This document shows, in pieces, positions 27,157 through 36,700 of a stretch of DNA of 64,000 nt (position 1 is the stretch's first letter; each line of letters begins with the position of its first letter). A program made the position numbers and the translations under genes. This DNA is from Colwellia sp. 12G3 (lineage in GTDB: Bacteria; Pseudomonadota; Gammaproteobacteria; Enterobacterales; Alteromonadaceae): positions 62,001-126,000 of the forward strand of contig NZ_PJAQ01000066.1 of assembly GCF_002836775.1 (NCBI RefSeq), given 5' to 3'. The notes below the pieces were generated by a model that made no database searches, had not been told where the DNA came from, and saw only the letters and a list, made by a program, of their open reading frames with translations.

Positions 27157-29187
27157 ATGTCCTTTCCCCATTTATTAAAGCCACTCGCCTTAGCAAACAT
27201 CGTACTTAAAAATCGTGTGGTGATGGGCTCTATGCATACTAGCTTAGAAGAAACCGATCAAGGTTTTGTTAGAGTTGCTGCTTTTTATCGTGAACGCGCA
27301 AAAGGTGGTGTCGGCTTGATTATCACCGGAGGAATATCACCTAACCAAAGTGGTATTGTTGCGCCAGATAGAGCTATTATGCAACAGCAAAGTGATGTTA
27401 AAGATCATCAAGTGATCACTGATGCCGTACATGAATTTGACTGTAAAATTTGTATGCAAATTCTCCATGCCGGTCGTTATGGTTATCACGCTAATCAAGT
27501 TGCGCCATCAGCTATTCAAGCACCTATCAGCTTATACGCACCTCGCGCGTTAACCGTTAATGAAATAGAAAACCAAATTCATGATTTTGTACAAAGTGCC
27601 GTTCTTGCTAAACAAGCTGGCTATGACGGTGTTGAAATTATGGGCTCAGAAGGTTATCTCATTAACCAATTTATTGTTAAAGCAACGAACGAGCGCACAG
27701 ATAATTGGGGGGGCAGCTTTGAAAACCGTATTCGTTTCGCACTAGAAATAGTTAAACGCACCCGTGCAGCAGTGGGTAATGGCTTTTTATTAATTTTCCG
27801 TTTATCCATGATTGACTTAATTGAGCAAGGTAGCTCAGCAAAAGAAGTGATCACTTTAGCTAAATTGCTAGAGCACCATAGCGTAAATATTATTAATACC
27901 GGTATTGGCTGGCATGAATCGAGAGTGCCAACCATTGCTGCTTCTGTGCCCAGTGGTTTATTTGTGCCGTTAAGTGAAAATATTAAACAACATATTAGTA
28001 TTCCGGTGATCACCAGTAATCGCATCAACACGCCAGAGCAAGCGGAGCAAATAATTGCCAATAATCAAGCTGACTTAGTTTCAATGGCTCGGCCTTTTTT
28101 AGCTGATAGTAATTTCGTTAACAAGGCCATGGCGGGAAAATCAGATGAAATTAATACCTGCATTGCCTGTAATCAAGGCTGTTTAGATAAAATATTTGTT
28201 CGCAAAACAGCTTCATGTTTGGTTAATCCAAGAGCCTGTAATGAAACTACCCTGAATTTTACTGCGGCTAAACAGGTGAAAAAATTAGCTGTGGTTGGCG
28301 CTGGGCCTGCAGGATTAGCCTTTGCAAAATATGCGGCACAACGTGGTCATCAAGTTACCCTTTTTGAAGCCAATGATAAAATTGGTGGTCAATTTAACTT
28401 AGCGAGTAAAGTGCCTGGCAAAGAAGAGTTTTTACATACCTTACGTTATTTCAAAGCGATTCTACCTAAGTTAGGGGTCGAAATTAAGTTAAATGTTCGT
28501 GTTAGCAGTAGTGATTTAGCAGATTACGATGAAGTTGTTTTAGCCACAGGTGTACGTGCTAGAGTGCCTGATATTCCTGGTTTAGTCGAGGGGATAAATA
28601 GCGGTAAAGTACTAAGTTATCAAGATGTATTGCTGAGTAAAAAACAAGTGGGTCAACATGTCGCTATTATCGGGGGTGGTGGTATCGGCTTTGATGTTGC
28701 GCTTTTCCTCGTAAATGAGACTGGCGATCCAAGCAATAGAGCACCAAGCATCGAAAATAAATTTATGCAAGAATGGGGCATTGACCTCTCCCTTAAACAA
28801 GCTGGTGGTTTAACGGAAAAAGCTATTGAGCCAGCGTTGCGTACCATTACTATGTTACAACGGCGCTTACGAAAACCAGGGGCTGATTTAGGGAAAACCA
28901 CTGGCTGGATTCATCGCCAGCATTTGAAAAATAAAAAAGTGAAAATGACCGTTGGTGTGACTTATGAAAAGATAGACCAGCAAGGTTTACATCTTTTAGT
29001 GCGCGGTAAACCTAGATTATTAGTAGTTGATCATATTATTAACTGCACAGGCCAGCTTGAAGAAAATAGCTTGGCTGAGACGATTACCGATAAGCCTTGT
29101 CATTTAATTGGTGGCGCTAAAAACGCCAGTAGTGTTGATGCTGAACGCGCTATTTTAGAGGCGGCGCAATTAGCGCAAGTTATATAA
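27157..29187 (+). CDS. fadH: 2,4-dienoyl-CoA reductase / NADH:flavin oxidoreductase
   Basis: This 676-residue protein matches the two-part FadH architecture: an FMN-binding old-yellow-enzyme barrel (1-330), an iron-sulfur segment with four cysteines (CIACNQGC and TASCLVNP, about 336-355), and an FAD/NAD(P)H domain (about 370-676, VVGAGPAGLAFAKYAAQRGH and the second Rossmann motif IIGGGGIGFD). FadH reduces the 2,4-dienoyl-CoA formed during breakdown of unsaturated fatty acids. Active-site residues around HAGRYGYH and the EIMGSEGYLINQF stretch are present. It is a single-gene unit. A related oxidoreductase acting on another enoyl substrate cannot be excluded. Confidence 0.88.
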   Translation: MSFPHLLKPLALANIVLKNRVVMGSMHTSLEETDQGFVRVAAFYRERAKGGVGLIITGGISPNQSGIVAPDRAIMQQQSDVKDHQVITDAVHEFDCKICMQILHAGRYGYHANQVAPSAIQAPISLYAPRALTVNEIENQIHDFVQSAVLAKQAGYDGVEIMGSEGYLINQFIVKATNERTDNWGGSFENRIRFALEIVKRTRAAVGNGFLLIFRLSMIDLIEQGSSAKEVITLAKLLEHHSVNIINTGIGWHESRVPTIAASVPSGLFVPLSENIKQHISIPVITSNRINTPEQAEQIIANNQADLVSMARPFLADSNFVNKAMAGKSDEINTCIACNQGCLDKIFVRKTASCLVNPRACNETTLNFTAAKQVKKLAVVGAGPAGLAFAKYAAQRGHQVTLFEANDKIGGQFNLASKVPGKEEFLHTLRYFKAILPKLGVEIKLNVRVSSSDLADYDEVVLATGVRARVPDIPGLVEGINSGKVLSYQDVLLSKKQVGQHVAIIGGGGIGFDVALFLVNETGDPSNRAPSIENKFMQEWGIDLSLKQAGGLTEKAIEPALRTITMLQRRLRKPGADLGKTTGWIHRQHLKNKKVKMTVGVTYEKIDQQGLHLLVRGKPRLLVVDHIINCTGQLEENSLAETITDKPCHLIGGAKNASSVDAERAILEAAQLAQVI

Positions 29188-29396
29188 TTAACGGGTCTTA
29201 GTTAACAGAAGACAATGAATGATAATAAAAAATTACTTAAGTTAGTAACTCTGAAAAATGCATTATCAAGGAGCTTGGGTATAATACCAAGCCCACTAGC
29301 TAACTATTGGTCAATCAAACGCGCTAACCTTGTTTAGGTATTTAAAATCGTTACAATAGCGCCAATTTATTAGAATAATTTTAACTTAGGATTAAA

Positions 29397-29792
29397 ATGA
29401 AAAATATCATATTAGTAAGCATGCTAGTGCTTTCATTATTTTTATCGAATATTGCTAAAGCAGACGTAAAGCTGGGTGTCGCGCTTGATATGGATTTAAG
29501 TCTTGTTGCTCAAATCGATCGCTATAATATTGTCTTAGGTGATAGTGGTTTTGCGGTTGATTACTTGGTTAAAAAAGGACGATTTGATAACACAACACCA
29601 TTGTCTTGGTATTTTGCTGGCGGCGGTTGGGCTGGCTGGGATCATGGTTTTGGAGTACGTGCGCCAGTGGGAGTTTCTTGGTACTTTGCAAAGGGCTGGG
29701 ATTTATATGGACAAGTACAACCCGTAGCTGATTTTGATGATGACTTTAAATTCAGTGTGGATGCCGCAATTGGTGTGCGTTTCGCCTTCTAA
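29397..29792 (+). CDS. Small outer-membrane beta-barrel-like protein
   Basis: This 131-residue protein has a signal peptide (VLSLFLSNIAKA-DVKLG). The mature ~110 residues consist of amphipathic beta-strands with many Gly, Trp and Asp residues (WYFAGGGWAGWDHGFGVRAP, VSWYFAKGWDLYGQVQP) and end with VRFAF, a typical barrel C-terminus with terminal Phe. It is probably a small outer-membrane protein of about eight strands. No specific function is readable. It stands alone and is followed by a clear terminator at 29831-29854. Confidence 0.7.
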   Translation: MKNIILVSMLVLSLFLSNIAKADVKLGVALDMDLSLVAQIDRYNIVLGDSGFAVDYLVKKGRFDNTTPLSWYFAGGGWAGWDHGFGVRAPVGVSWYFAKGWDLYGQVQPVADFDDDFKFSVDAAIGVRFAF

Positions 29793-29830
29793 TTTATTTA
29801 ACCTACCTTGGTTAACGTGTCGATGAAATA

Positions 29831-29854
29831 AAAGAGCTTTAAGGCTCTTTTTTT
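29831..29854 (+). terminator. Rho-independent terminator
   Basis: AAAGAGC pairs with GCTCTTT around a 6-nt loop and runs into seven T. It lies 40 bp after the small outer-membrane protein gene. Confidence 0.85.
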
Positions 29855-29926
29855 ATGCCAAATCAATAACCATTAATTTTATTTGAAATACACTGATACT
29901 CATTAAACCAAACAGAGTGCTTAGAT

Positions 29927-30781
29927 ATGCGTTGGCGTTATTTCATTATTTTACAAGCTATTATCCTGTTAGTAGTATCAGGACTCGTTTATAAGCATCA
30001 AGATAAAGTTAAGTTAGTTAAAAAACCGCCAACTGAATTGGCACAATGGTATAAACCTGAAAATAAGCGTCAAGTTTGGCTGCATAATATGTTTAAACTG
30101 CGCCGTGAAATGCAGGCTGTAGCATTTTATGCAGAAACAAAAAATGCAGAGTATTTACAAAAGTGGGTGGTGCAGCTGGATAAGCACTACTTTAAAATTG
30201 CTGAAATGGTGCCAAATTGGCAAAAAAAATTAGCAGTGAGTACTATGGCGGATTTGAGTAATGCTAGTGACAAAAAAGATTTCTCTTCAGTATTAGTTCA
30301 GCATAAAGTTTTGCAGGAAAGTTGTGATTCTTGCCATGATGACTATCAAGCCCTTACGGCTTTGACTTATAGAACACCAGATTTTTCAAAAATTCAGATC
30401 ACTCCCCAACTTAGCTTTGTTAATCACATGGATACACTAACAAGACAAATCAATCAAATAAAAATATCAGCGCAAGATGGTAATAAATCACTGGCATTAA
30501 CTTCATTAGCTGAGCTCAATCATGGAATGAATACGCTTGGTGAAACTTGTGTTGATTGTCATAAAAAAGATCGCAAGCCTTACCCTAATGAAGCGATGAA
30601 AAAAACATTGAGTAGTTTAAATGAGTCATTAGAGTCAGGTACAGCGAAACAACAGGGGCGAGATCTTGGTACTTTAGCCGTCTTAGCGTGTGCACGTTGT
30701 CATGGTACACATCGCATTGCGTATGGAGCGAAACAAAAGCTAGTTAAAGAGGAGAGTTTTAGCGATTTGATAAAACATTAA
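29927..30781 (+). CDS. Membrane-anchored tri-haem c-type cytochrome
   Basis: This 284-residue protein has an N-terminal membrane helix (RYFIILQAIILLVVSGLVY) and a periplasmic part with three CxxCH haem-binding motifs: CDSCH, CVDCH and CARCH. The first two repeats sit in similar surroundings (VLQESCDSCHDDYQ, LGETCVDCHKKDRK), which points to an internal duplication. Each repeat resembles a cytochrome c-prime-like four-helix unit with the motif near the end. It probably carries electrons or senses redox state in the periplasm. No oxidase or reductase gene adjoins it, and its partners are unknown. Confidence 0.8.
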   Translation: MRWRYFIILQAIILLVVSGLVYKHQDKVKLVKKPPTELAQWYKPENKRQVWLHNMFKLRREMQAVAFYAETKNAEYLQKWVVQLDKHYFKIAEMVPNWQKKLAVSTMADLSNASDKKDFSSVLVQHKVLQESCDSCHDDYQALTALTYRTPDFSKIQITPQLSFVNHMDTLTRQINQIKISAQDGNKSLALTSLAELNHGMNTLGETCVDCHKKDRKPYPNEAMKKTLSSLNESLESGTAKQQGRDLGTLAVLACARCHGTHRIAYGAKQKLVKEESFSDLIKH

Positions 30782-30984
30782 ATAAATAGTACGAGTCATC
30801 ATTTTAATTACTCCCAATCCAAGTTACCGTAATTCCCGAGTTGTCTTATCGGGATCTATTATATTAATTGTTTGGTAATCTGATTTTGGCTTAAATAACC
30901 GTTGACAATGCAAGGCCTTATTGGCTCTGAACTTTTCAGCATATTGGTGAGGTGATGTTGATAAGTAAGGGATATTTTATTTAA

Positions 30985-32943
30985 TCAACTCGCTAGCGAT
31001 ATACGATTTCTACCGTTATTTTTAGCTTGGTATAAAGCAATATCCGCTTCATGAAATATTTGATTAAAGTTTGGCTGATTTTGGGCTAACTGAGATATAC
31101 CAAAACTTGCCGAGATATTGACTACCTGAGTACCCAGAGTAATATCTTTGGTCTCAATCGCTTTTCTGATTCGTTCTGCGATTTCATAGGCCTGTTTTGA
31201 AGAGGTGTTTGGCAGTATGACTAAAAACTCTTCGCCACCAATTCGACCTAATATGTCGTTTTTTCTAACATATTCATTAGCTATACTGGCAATATCCTTC
31301 AACGCAATATCCCCCGCGGGATGGCCATAGGTATCATTAATTTTTTTAAAATGATCAATATCGAAAATGATAATGGCAAAGTTTTGTTTATACTTCTTGG
31401 CTTGAGCTAACATGCTTTCAGCATAGATAAAGGTGCAACGACGGTTAGCTAGTTCAGTTAGCATATCGGTATTGGCTAGTTTGTGTAGTCTTTCACTATT
31501 TATACGTTGTCGGTAAATAAAGAATATTAAACCAAGAGCGAGTAGGGAAATGACAACGGTAAGTAATGTTTGTAATTTCTGTTGTTGGGCCGCGCTTTCA
31601 AGTTCCGCCTTATCTAATAGTTTATCGCGCTCAAGTAGTTGGTTTTTTAACAGTGCTTGGTCGGTATCAAACATCACTTTATATTTGGAACGTACTTTTT
31701 CTCGTTCGTTATTTTGATAGCTGCGAAACAACTTACGCGCTTCTTTTTGGTATTGATAAGCGTTTTGGTAGTCTTGGTGAAATACTGCGATATCAGCCTT
31801 TAGATCTAATATTTGAATGTACCAAGAGAGCACGGTTTCTTTTTCTAAGGGAGATAAAATAGCTTCGGCTTGTTTTATATTCTGCTGAGCTAATACAATA
31901 TCTTTGTCAGAGAAAGCAATTAATGCGCTGAGAAATAAGTCATCAATTTGAGCAAAGGGGCTATCAGAGTAGGCGTGTACTTTTTGGTATAAAGAAAAGT
32001 AATGACGTGCCTTATTATTGTCTTTTTTCCGCTGGTAAGCTTTAGCTAAACCTAAGTAAGCGACGTCTATTAGATTCTCTTGACCTTCTAACTGTGATAG
32101 CTCTATAACGCGTTGATAGGTGTTAATCGCATTATCGAATTCTTTCATTGCCATATAATTTCTGGCTAAGGTATTTTGAGCAAATAGTTCGTCAAAATAA
32201 TATTCATGTTGGTTGAAGTAATCAATGGCTTCTTTTGCCAAGCTAATCGCTTTTTCATCGTCATGAATATAGGAGTATGCGCTAGACATTTGTATTTTTA
32301 AATAAGCTAGCTCTAATTCGTCACCTAACTCTTTTAGGTGTAAATAGGCTTGATGAAAATATTTTATTGCCTCACTGTCGTTATGGTTACCAGAGTACCA
32401 GATGGCTATTGAACTATAAGACTCAGCGAGTAATTTTTTATTCTCTGTGGCTTTTGCATTCTTTTCTGCTTGTAAATATAAATCCATTGCTTGCTTTGAT
32501 TTACCTAATTCATCAAGAACACCACCATGAATAAGCAATAATGAAATGCCCTCACTACTGCTTAAATCGGGAGATAATGCATAGAACTGATCGATATGTT
32601 TTAGGCTTTCTGCAATATTTCCTAAGTAATATTGATATGCCGCTAGCCGAGAAATTAATGCCGATTTTGCCGATGACGTTAATTTATTGTTGTGCAGGTT
32701 AAATAAGTCTTGAGTAAATTCAAGTGCTAGAGCCGGATTTTTATCATTAAGTTTGTCTGCTTTAGCAAGAGATTCTTGCAGCCAAGCAGGGTGAACGGTT
32801 AATGCAAAAGATTGCACGCTAATAAAAAACATAAAAACGAGTAGAAAAACTAACGTCAAATAGGATTGGTTAGTGGGGCTATACCTAGGGAACACGGCAA
32901 TCTTATTAAGCATATCTAGATTTCTAATCATTATTACTCTCAT
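30985..32943 (-). CDS. Periplasmic TPR sensor diguanylate cyclase (GGDEF)
   Basis: This 652-residue protein has an N-terminal signal anchor (LVFLLVFMFFISVQSFA), about nine TPR-like helical repeats from residues 50 to 420, a coiled-coil stretch (RDKLLDKAELESAAQQQKLQ), a membrane helix near 465 (LLTVVISLLALGLIFFIY) and a C-terminal GGDEF domain. The active-site motif is GGEEF (GRIGGEEFLVIL), preceded by FDIDHFKKINDTYGHPAGD, so it should make c-di-GMP. The periplasmic TPR part presumably senses a ligand or partner protein. Three in-frame ATG codons lie within the first 31 bp and the start is uncertain. No RxxD inhibitory site is obvious. Confidence 0.88.
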   Translation of the reverse strand: MRVIMIRNLDMLNKIAVFPRYSPTNQSYLTLVFLLVFMFFISVQSFALTVHPAWLQESLAKADKLNDKNPALALEFTQDLFNLHNNKLTSSAKSALISRLAAYQYYLGNIAESLKHIDQFYALSPDLSSSEGISLLLIHGGVLDELGKSKQAMDLYLQAEKNAKATENKKLLAESYSSIAIWYSGNHNDSEAIKYFHQAYLHLKELGDELELAYLKIQMSSAYSYIHDDEKAISLAKEAIDYFNQHEYYFDELFAQNTLARNYMAMKEFDNAINTYQRVIELSQLEGQENLIDVAYLGLAKAYQRKKDNNKARHYFSLYQKVHAYSDSPFAQIDDLFLSALIAFSDKDIVLAQQNIKQAEAILSPLEKETVLSWYIQILDLKADIAVFHQDYQNAYQYQKEARKLFRSYQNNEREKVRSKYKVMFDTDQALLKNQLLERDKLLDKAELESAAQQQKLQTLLTVVISLLALGLIFFIYRQRINSERLHKLANTDMLTELANRRCTFIYAESMLAQAKKYKQNFAIIIFDIDHFKKINDTYGHPAGDIALKDIASIANEYVRKNDILGRIGGEEFLVILPNTSSKQAYEIAERIRKAIETKDITLGTQVVNISASFGISQLAQNQPNFNQIFHEADIALYQAKNNGRNRISLAS

Positions 32944-33265
32944 CTTTAATAATGCTTTGTGTTGTTTAAATTTACAAGTAAATAAAGCTTACTTTAAGTG
33001 TAGTTTAACTTAAGAGAGATATATTTTTCTTTCTTGTTAATCTGGAGCCATTTTCGACCATGAATTTCTCTGAATGATGGTGTTTTTTTCATGTTTTTTA
33101 GCGAGGGTAATGTAAGTTAAATGCACGAATTTAGCTTTAATGGTGAGTAAAGTTGCGGAATATGCATTTATCTTTCACTAAAAGTGGCTTTTAACTTGAA
33201 TAGGTATGCATGCTTAGGTAAAATTCTGAGCCATATTTTATCACGGTTTTAAAGAGTGCTTTAGC
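32944..33265. other. Intergenic region upstream of the pigment cluster
   Basis: These 322 bp separate the divergent GGDEF gene from the first gene of the biosynthetic cluster and should carry both promoters. The region is AT-rich, with runs of T around 33090-33100. I could not assign -35/-10 boxes or a known operator with confidence. No coding potential was seen. Confidence 0.5.
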
Positions 33266-34006
33266 GTGGATTTTACCATTAAACAGTGTGTTGCTTGGGG
33301 AGGAGGTTTAACCACTATCCAAGATTGGCAAAGCTATGCTCAAGGTGAAATTTCACTGAGTGATGCGCAAGAATTACCACCGTTGAAGCAAATACCTGCA
33401 ATGCAGCGTCGTCGCTTAAGTCCTTTTGCTAAATTGGCCTTACATTGTGCGTTAAGTGCTGCTGATGAGTGTATAACTACTGTGCCAAGTGTTTTTGCTT
33501 CTCGCCATGGAGACCTTATTAAAACTAATAAGCTGATTAATGATGTCGCCGCGAAAGAAGACTTATCACCAACACTGTTTGGCTTGTCTGTTCATAATGC
33601 GGTAGGTGGTTTGTTTAGTATTTATACGGGTAATAAAGCGCCGTTAACGGCAATTTCTGCAGGTGAAGATACCTTTTTTACCGCTATAATTGATGCTTTA
33701 TGTAAGCTTTCAGCTAATGAGTACTCGCAAGTATTAGTGGTTTTCACCGAAATATTGGTACCTGAAATATACAAAAAATATGTTGCTCAAGATGAGGTCG
33801 CTATAGCCTGTGCACTTTTATTAGCACCTGCAGGGCAGGGTGATGAAGTCTATTCATTAACTTTGCAAGCTAATGAAGACCATCAGCAAATAGAAAATAA
33901 GCGCATGCAGGTTTTAGATTTTTTAAATTTTTATTACAGTAACAGTAAACAAGTTAATGTTAAAAGTAAGCGTCATTCATGGCAATTGAATCGAGCCGTA
34001 AGCTAG
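33266..34006 (+). CDS. Ketosynthase-like chain-length-factor protein of the pigment cluster
   Basis: This 246-residue protein resembles the short ketosynthase-like proteins (beta-ketoacyl synthase, N-terminal type 2) of aryl polyene clusters that pair with a true ketosynthase as chain-length factor. It keeps the fold (LSPFAKLALHCALSAADE, FGLSVHNAVGGLFSIYTG, AISAGEDTFFTAIIDAL), but it has Ala-Gly-Glu-Asp where a ketosynthase has its catalytic Cys. It is only half the length of a full ketosynthase, so it is not catalytic alone. Translation starts at GTG 33266 after AAAGAG. It is the first gene of a long plus-strand cluster, followed 38 bp later by two carrier protein genes. Confidence 0.8.
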   Translation: MDFTIKQCVAWGGGLTTIQDWQSYAQGEISLSDAQELPPLKQIPAMQRRRLSPFAKLALHCALSAADECITTVPSVFASRHGDLIKTNKLINDVAAKEDLSPTLFGLSVHNAVGGLFSIYTGNKAPLTAISAGEDTFFTAIIDALCKLSANEYSQVLVVFTEILVPEIYKKYVAQDEVAIACALLLAPAGQGDEVYSLTLQANEDHQQIENKRMQVLDFLNFYYSNSKQVNVKSKRHSWQLNRAVS

Positions 34007-34044
34007 TCACATTAACTTAAAGTTGTTAAAGGAATTGTTGGAAA

Positions 34045-34302
34045 ATGAATAATTTAAGTGAAGAAGTAAAGCAGTTAATTATTGAGACCTTAGATCTCGA
34101 AGACATAGAGCCGGCAGATATTGATGATGAAGATGCTCTTTTTGTTGATGGTTTAGGGTTGGACTCAATTGATGCCTTAGAGCTAGGTGTGGCAATCAAA
34201 AAAGCCTATGAAGTAAAGATAGATAATAATTCTGATGATAGTAAAAAACACTTTTATTCAGTAAAAACCTTATGTGAATTTATTGCGGCGAGTCGTACTT
34301 AA
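34045..34302 (+). CDS. Acyl carrier protein 1 of the pigment cluster
   Basis: This 85-residue acyl carrier protein has the phosphopantetheine attachment site at Ser41 (GLGLDSIDALELGVAIKK). It is acidic and four-helical, as expected. The ribosome-binding site AAAGGAATTG precedes ATG 34045. It is followed without a gap by a second carrier protein gene. In aryl polyene synthesis, one carrier protein typically receives the aryl starter and the other the growing chain, but which does which here cannot be read. Confidence 0.9.
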   Translation: MNNLSEEVKQLIIETLDLEDIEPADIDDEDALFVDGLGLDSIDALELGVAIKKAYEVKIDNNSDDSKKHFYSVKTLCEFIAASRT

Positions 34303-34557
34303 GTGAGTAATGCAATGACAAATGAACAACTATTTACCATGCTTAGTAATATTTTAGAAGAAGCTTTTGAAGTGGAAGCTGAAGATATAACGCTCGAAGC
34401 AAATTTGTATGAAGATCTTGATTTAGACAGTATTGATGCCGTTGATCTTGTGGTTAAGTTAAGAGAGCAAACGGGTAAAAAAATCGAACCAGATGATTTT
34501 AAACAAGTCCGTACTGTTGAAGATGTCATCGTTGCGATCAAAAAATTATTAGATTAA
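34303..34557 (+). CDS. Acyl carrier protein 2 of the pigment cluster
   Basis: This is a second carrier protein with the DSID attachment motif (DLDLDSIDAVDLVVKL). The Ser is residue 43 from GTG 34303 or 39 from ATG 34315. GTG 34303 directly follows the TAA of the first carrier gene, so the two are translationally coupled. ATG 34315 (MTNEQLF) gives a more typical start. It differs strongly from carrier 1 outside the motif, which suggests separate duties. Confidence 0.9.
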   Translation: MSNAMTNEQLFTMLSNILEEAFEVEAEDITLEANLYEDLDLDSIDAVDLVVKLREQTGKKIEPDDFKQVRTVEDVIVAIKKLLD

Positions 34558-34632
34558 ATGCTCGCTAAACCGCTAACTATAACAATGCGTTAGCGGTAAT
34601 CTTGCCTATTTGAAACACTCTAGTTAAAAATT

Positions 34633-35217
34633 ATGAAAAACGCGTTACTGGCTCTTTTGCTCATAACCTATCCTGTCGCGGTATATTTCGGCTTACAATA
34701 TATCGAACCTGGTATTCTTGCCGCATTTTTTGCCATCCTTTTTATTGTACGACATCTCAACTCTCCCGGTAAACGCGTTACAATTCCTCATGCAAATATT
34801 GTCTTAGTTACCGTATTATCGCTACTCACTTTTAGTATGGTTGCTAATTCAGCGCTTGCACTAAAATTTTACCCTGTCGTAATGAGTCTGAGCTTTTTAG
34901 CTATTTTCGGTTACTCCTTATATAAACCACCGAGTGTTGTTGAAATTATTGCTCGTTTACGTGAGGAACTTGATGAGCACGGTGTCGCTTATACTCGGCG
35001 AGTAACGCAAGTTTGGTGTGGATTTTTTATACTTAATGCGCTTATTGCTACGGGCACTATTTTTCATGAAAATGAACAAGTATGGCTCGTTTATAATGGC
35101 TTGATTTCTTATGTATTAATGGGCTTATTGATGGCAGGAGAGTTTGGAGTACGTTTTGTGGTAACAAAGCGTAATTTAGCGAATAAAACCAGTAAATCAA
35201 TAGATAGATGTAAATGA
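34633..35217 (+). CDS. Integral membrane protein of the pigment cluster
   Basis: This 194-residue protein has about six membrane helices (4-22, 26-42, 54-72, 80-96, 130-147, 153-172) and a basic cytoplasmic tail. A conserved-looking stretch, LREELDEHGVAYTRRVTQVW, lies between helices four and five. Similar small membrane proteins recur in aryl polyene clusters next to the carrier protein and ligase genes. Their exact role is not established. It may anchor the synthesis enzymes at the membrane or help move the product. It follows the carrier genes by 75 bp. Confidence 0.75.
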   Translation: MKNALLALLLITYPVAVYFGLQYIEPGILAAFFAILFIVRHLNSPGKRVTIPHANIVLVTVLSLLTFSMVANSALALKFYPVVMSLSFLAIFGYSLYKPPSVVEIIARLREELDEHGVAYTRRVTQVWCGFFILNALIATGTIFHENEQVWLVYNGLISYVLMGLLMAGEFGVRFVVTKRNLANKTSKSIDRCK

Positions 35218-35296
35218 CTTTTAGCAAAATAATCATATAATCATATAATCAATTATTTAATAAATCACTTTTAATCGTTAAAAAAATTAGCCAAAT

Positions 35297-36700
35297 ATGA
35301 AGTTTCCAAAGCAATCATCACATTTTATCGAACAAGGTGTCAGCTTTTCTCTGTGGCAGCAGCAAGTCATTTATTTGAAAGATAAATTTAGTGAGCAACC
35401 ACAAAAAACTTGGTTGCTTTTTTGTCAGGATAGTTATCTTTTTTCTCTCTATTTTTTTGCTTTAGTTGCTGCCAATAAACGCATTGTTTTACCACCTAAT
35501 GGTCAACCTTTGCAGCTTGAGCAATGTATGGTTCATGCCGACATTTTTTTAGGGGATCGTAATGAATCGCAAAACCCTGATAATAGAGACTTAGTTGATG
35601 AATATCCTTATTTTGATATTAGCGCCTTAAATGACTTATTAACTCATAATACCGATACCGCTATAAATGATGTAAACCTAGTACTTAACCCTGAGAGTGA
35701 TATTGTTTTTTTTACTTCAGGCTCAAGCGGACAAGCTAAAGCAATTTATAAAAAATTTAATCAACTCATTATTGAAGTTGAGCAATTAGAAAAAACATTC
35801 TCCAAGCAGTTAGATAATGGTGATAGTGATGCTGCATTGGTGATGGCGACAGTCTCGCATCAACATATTTATGGTCTGTTGTTTAAATTATTATGGCCTT
35901 TGTGGTCAGGACGAGATCTGTATCTACAAGCCTTTGCTTACCCTGAACATTTAGTGCAAAAAATTAAGCAACTACCTAATCGTGATATCTGTTTAATCTC
36001 AAGTCCTGCGTACTACCACCGCTTACTCAACGATAATGTCTTGGCTGAAGTTCGTGATCAGTTACACATGTTGTTTTCTTCAGGGGGTCCACTTAACGCA
36101 GCGGCATCTGTTGCCTTGTATAGTGAATTAAATATCAGACCAATAGAAGTCTTTGGTAGTACAGAAACGGGTGGTATTGCTTGGCGACAGCGTGTCTCAC
36201 TTGATGATGAAAGCTGGCAAGTGTTTAGTGAAATACAATGCCTTGCTGATTCTGAAACGCAGCGGCTTGCTATATTATCCCCTTATGTTGATAACCAGCA
36301 ATGGTATCAAACCGATGACAGAGTTGAGTTAATCGATAAACAAAGATTTAAACTCTTAGGTAGGGCTGATAGAATTGTCAAAATTGAAGAAAAACGCTGC
36401 TCATTAGATGAGTTAGGCGCACGCTTAACTGAGCACGAATGGATTGCACAAGCTTATGTACTTGTTCACGACCAAGCAGATAAAAGACGCTGCTTAGCCG
36501 TCGTTGCTGAGTTGTCTAGTGCAGGCGAAATCGCTTTTTCTGAAGACAAAAAATTTAATTTCGACCGTCAATTAAAAGCGTATCTTAAACAATATTTTGA
36601 AGCGATTGTTGTGCCTAGAAAATTTAGATACCTTGAACAATTACCCTACAACAGCCAGGGTAAATTGAATAAAAAATACTTGGAGAGTTTGTTTGACTGA
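35297..36700 (+). CDS. AMP-forming acyl/aryl ligase of the pigment cluster
   Basis: This 467-residue member of the adenylate-forming family is shorter than the usual 500-550 residues. The P-loop-like motif reads FFTSGSSGQAKAIYK near residue 145. Further blocks are the SSGGPLNAAA segment, the FGSTETGGIAWR motif, YQTDDRVEL and the LGRADRIVKIEEKRCSLDEL hinge. The C-terminal lysine is probably in YNSQGKLNKKYL. It would activate an aryl acid such as a cinnamate, made by the ammonia-lyase downstream, and load it on a carrier protein. Its end overlaps the next gene by 8 bp. Confidence 0.85.
   Translation: MKFPKQSSHFIEQGVSFSLWQQQVIYLKDKFSEQPQKTWLLFCQDSYLFSLYFFALVAANKRIVLPPNGQPLQLEQCMVHADIFLGDRNESQNPDNRDLVDEYPYFDISALNDLLTHNTDTAINDVNLVLNPESDIVFFTSGSSGQAKAIYKKFNQLIIEVEQLEKTFSKQLDNGDSDAALVMATVSHQHIYGLLFKLLWPLWSGRDLYLQAFAYPEHLVQKIKQLPNRDICLISSPAYYHRLLNDNVLAEVRDQLHMLFSSGGPLNAAASVALYSELNIRPIEVFGSTETGGIAWRQRVSLDDESWQVFSEIQCLADSETQRLAILSPYVDNQQWYQTDDRVELIDKQRFKLLGRADRIVKIEEKRCSLDELGARLTEHEWIAQAYVLVHDQADKRRCLAVVAELSSAGEIAFSEDKKFNFDRQLKAYLKQYFEAIVVPRKFRYLEQLPYNSQGKLNKKYLESLFD

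Noticed and set aside
27654-28061. A 135-residue frame antisense to fadH
   Set aside because: It is contained in an intact, well-recognised gene and lacks start signals.
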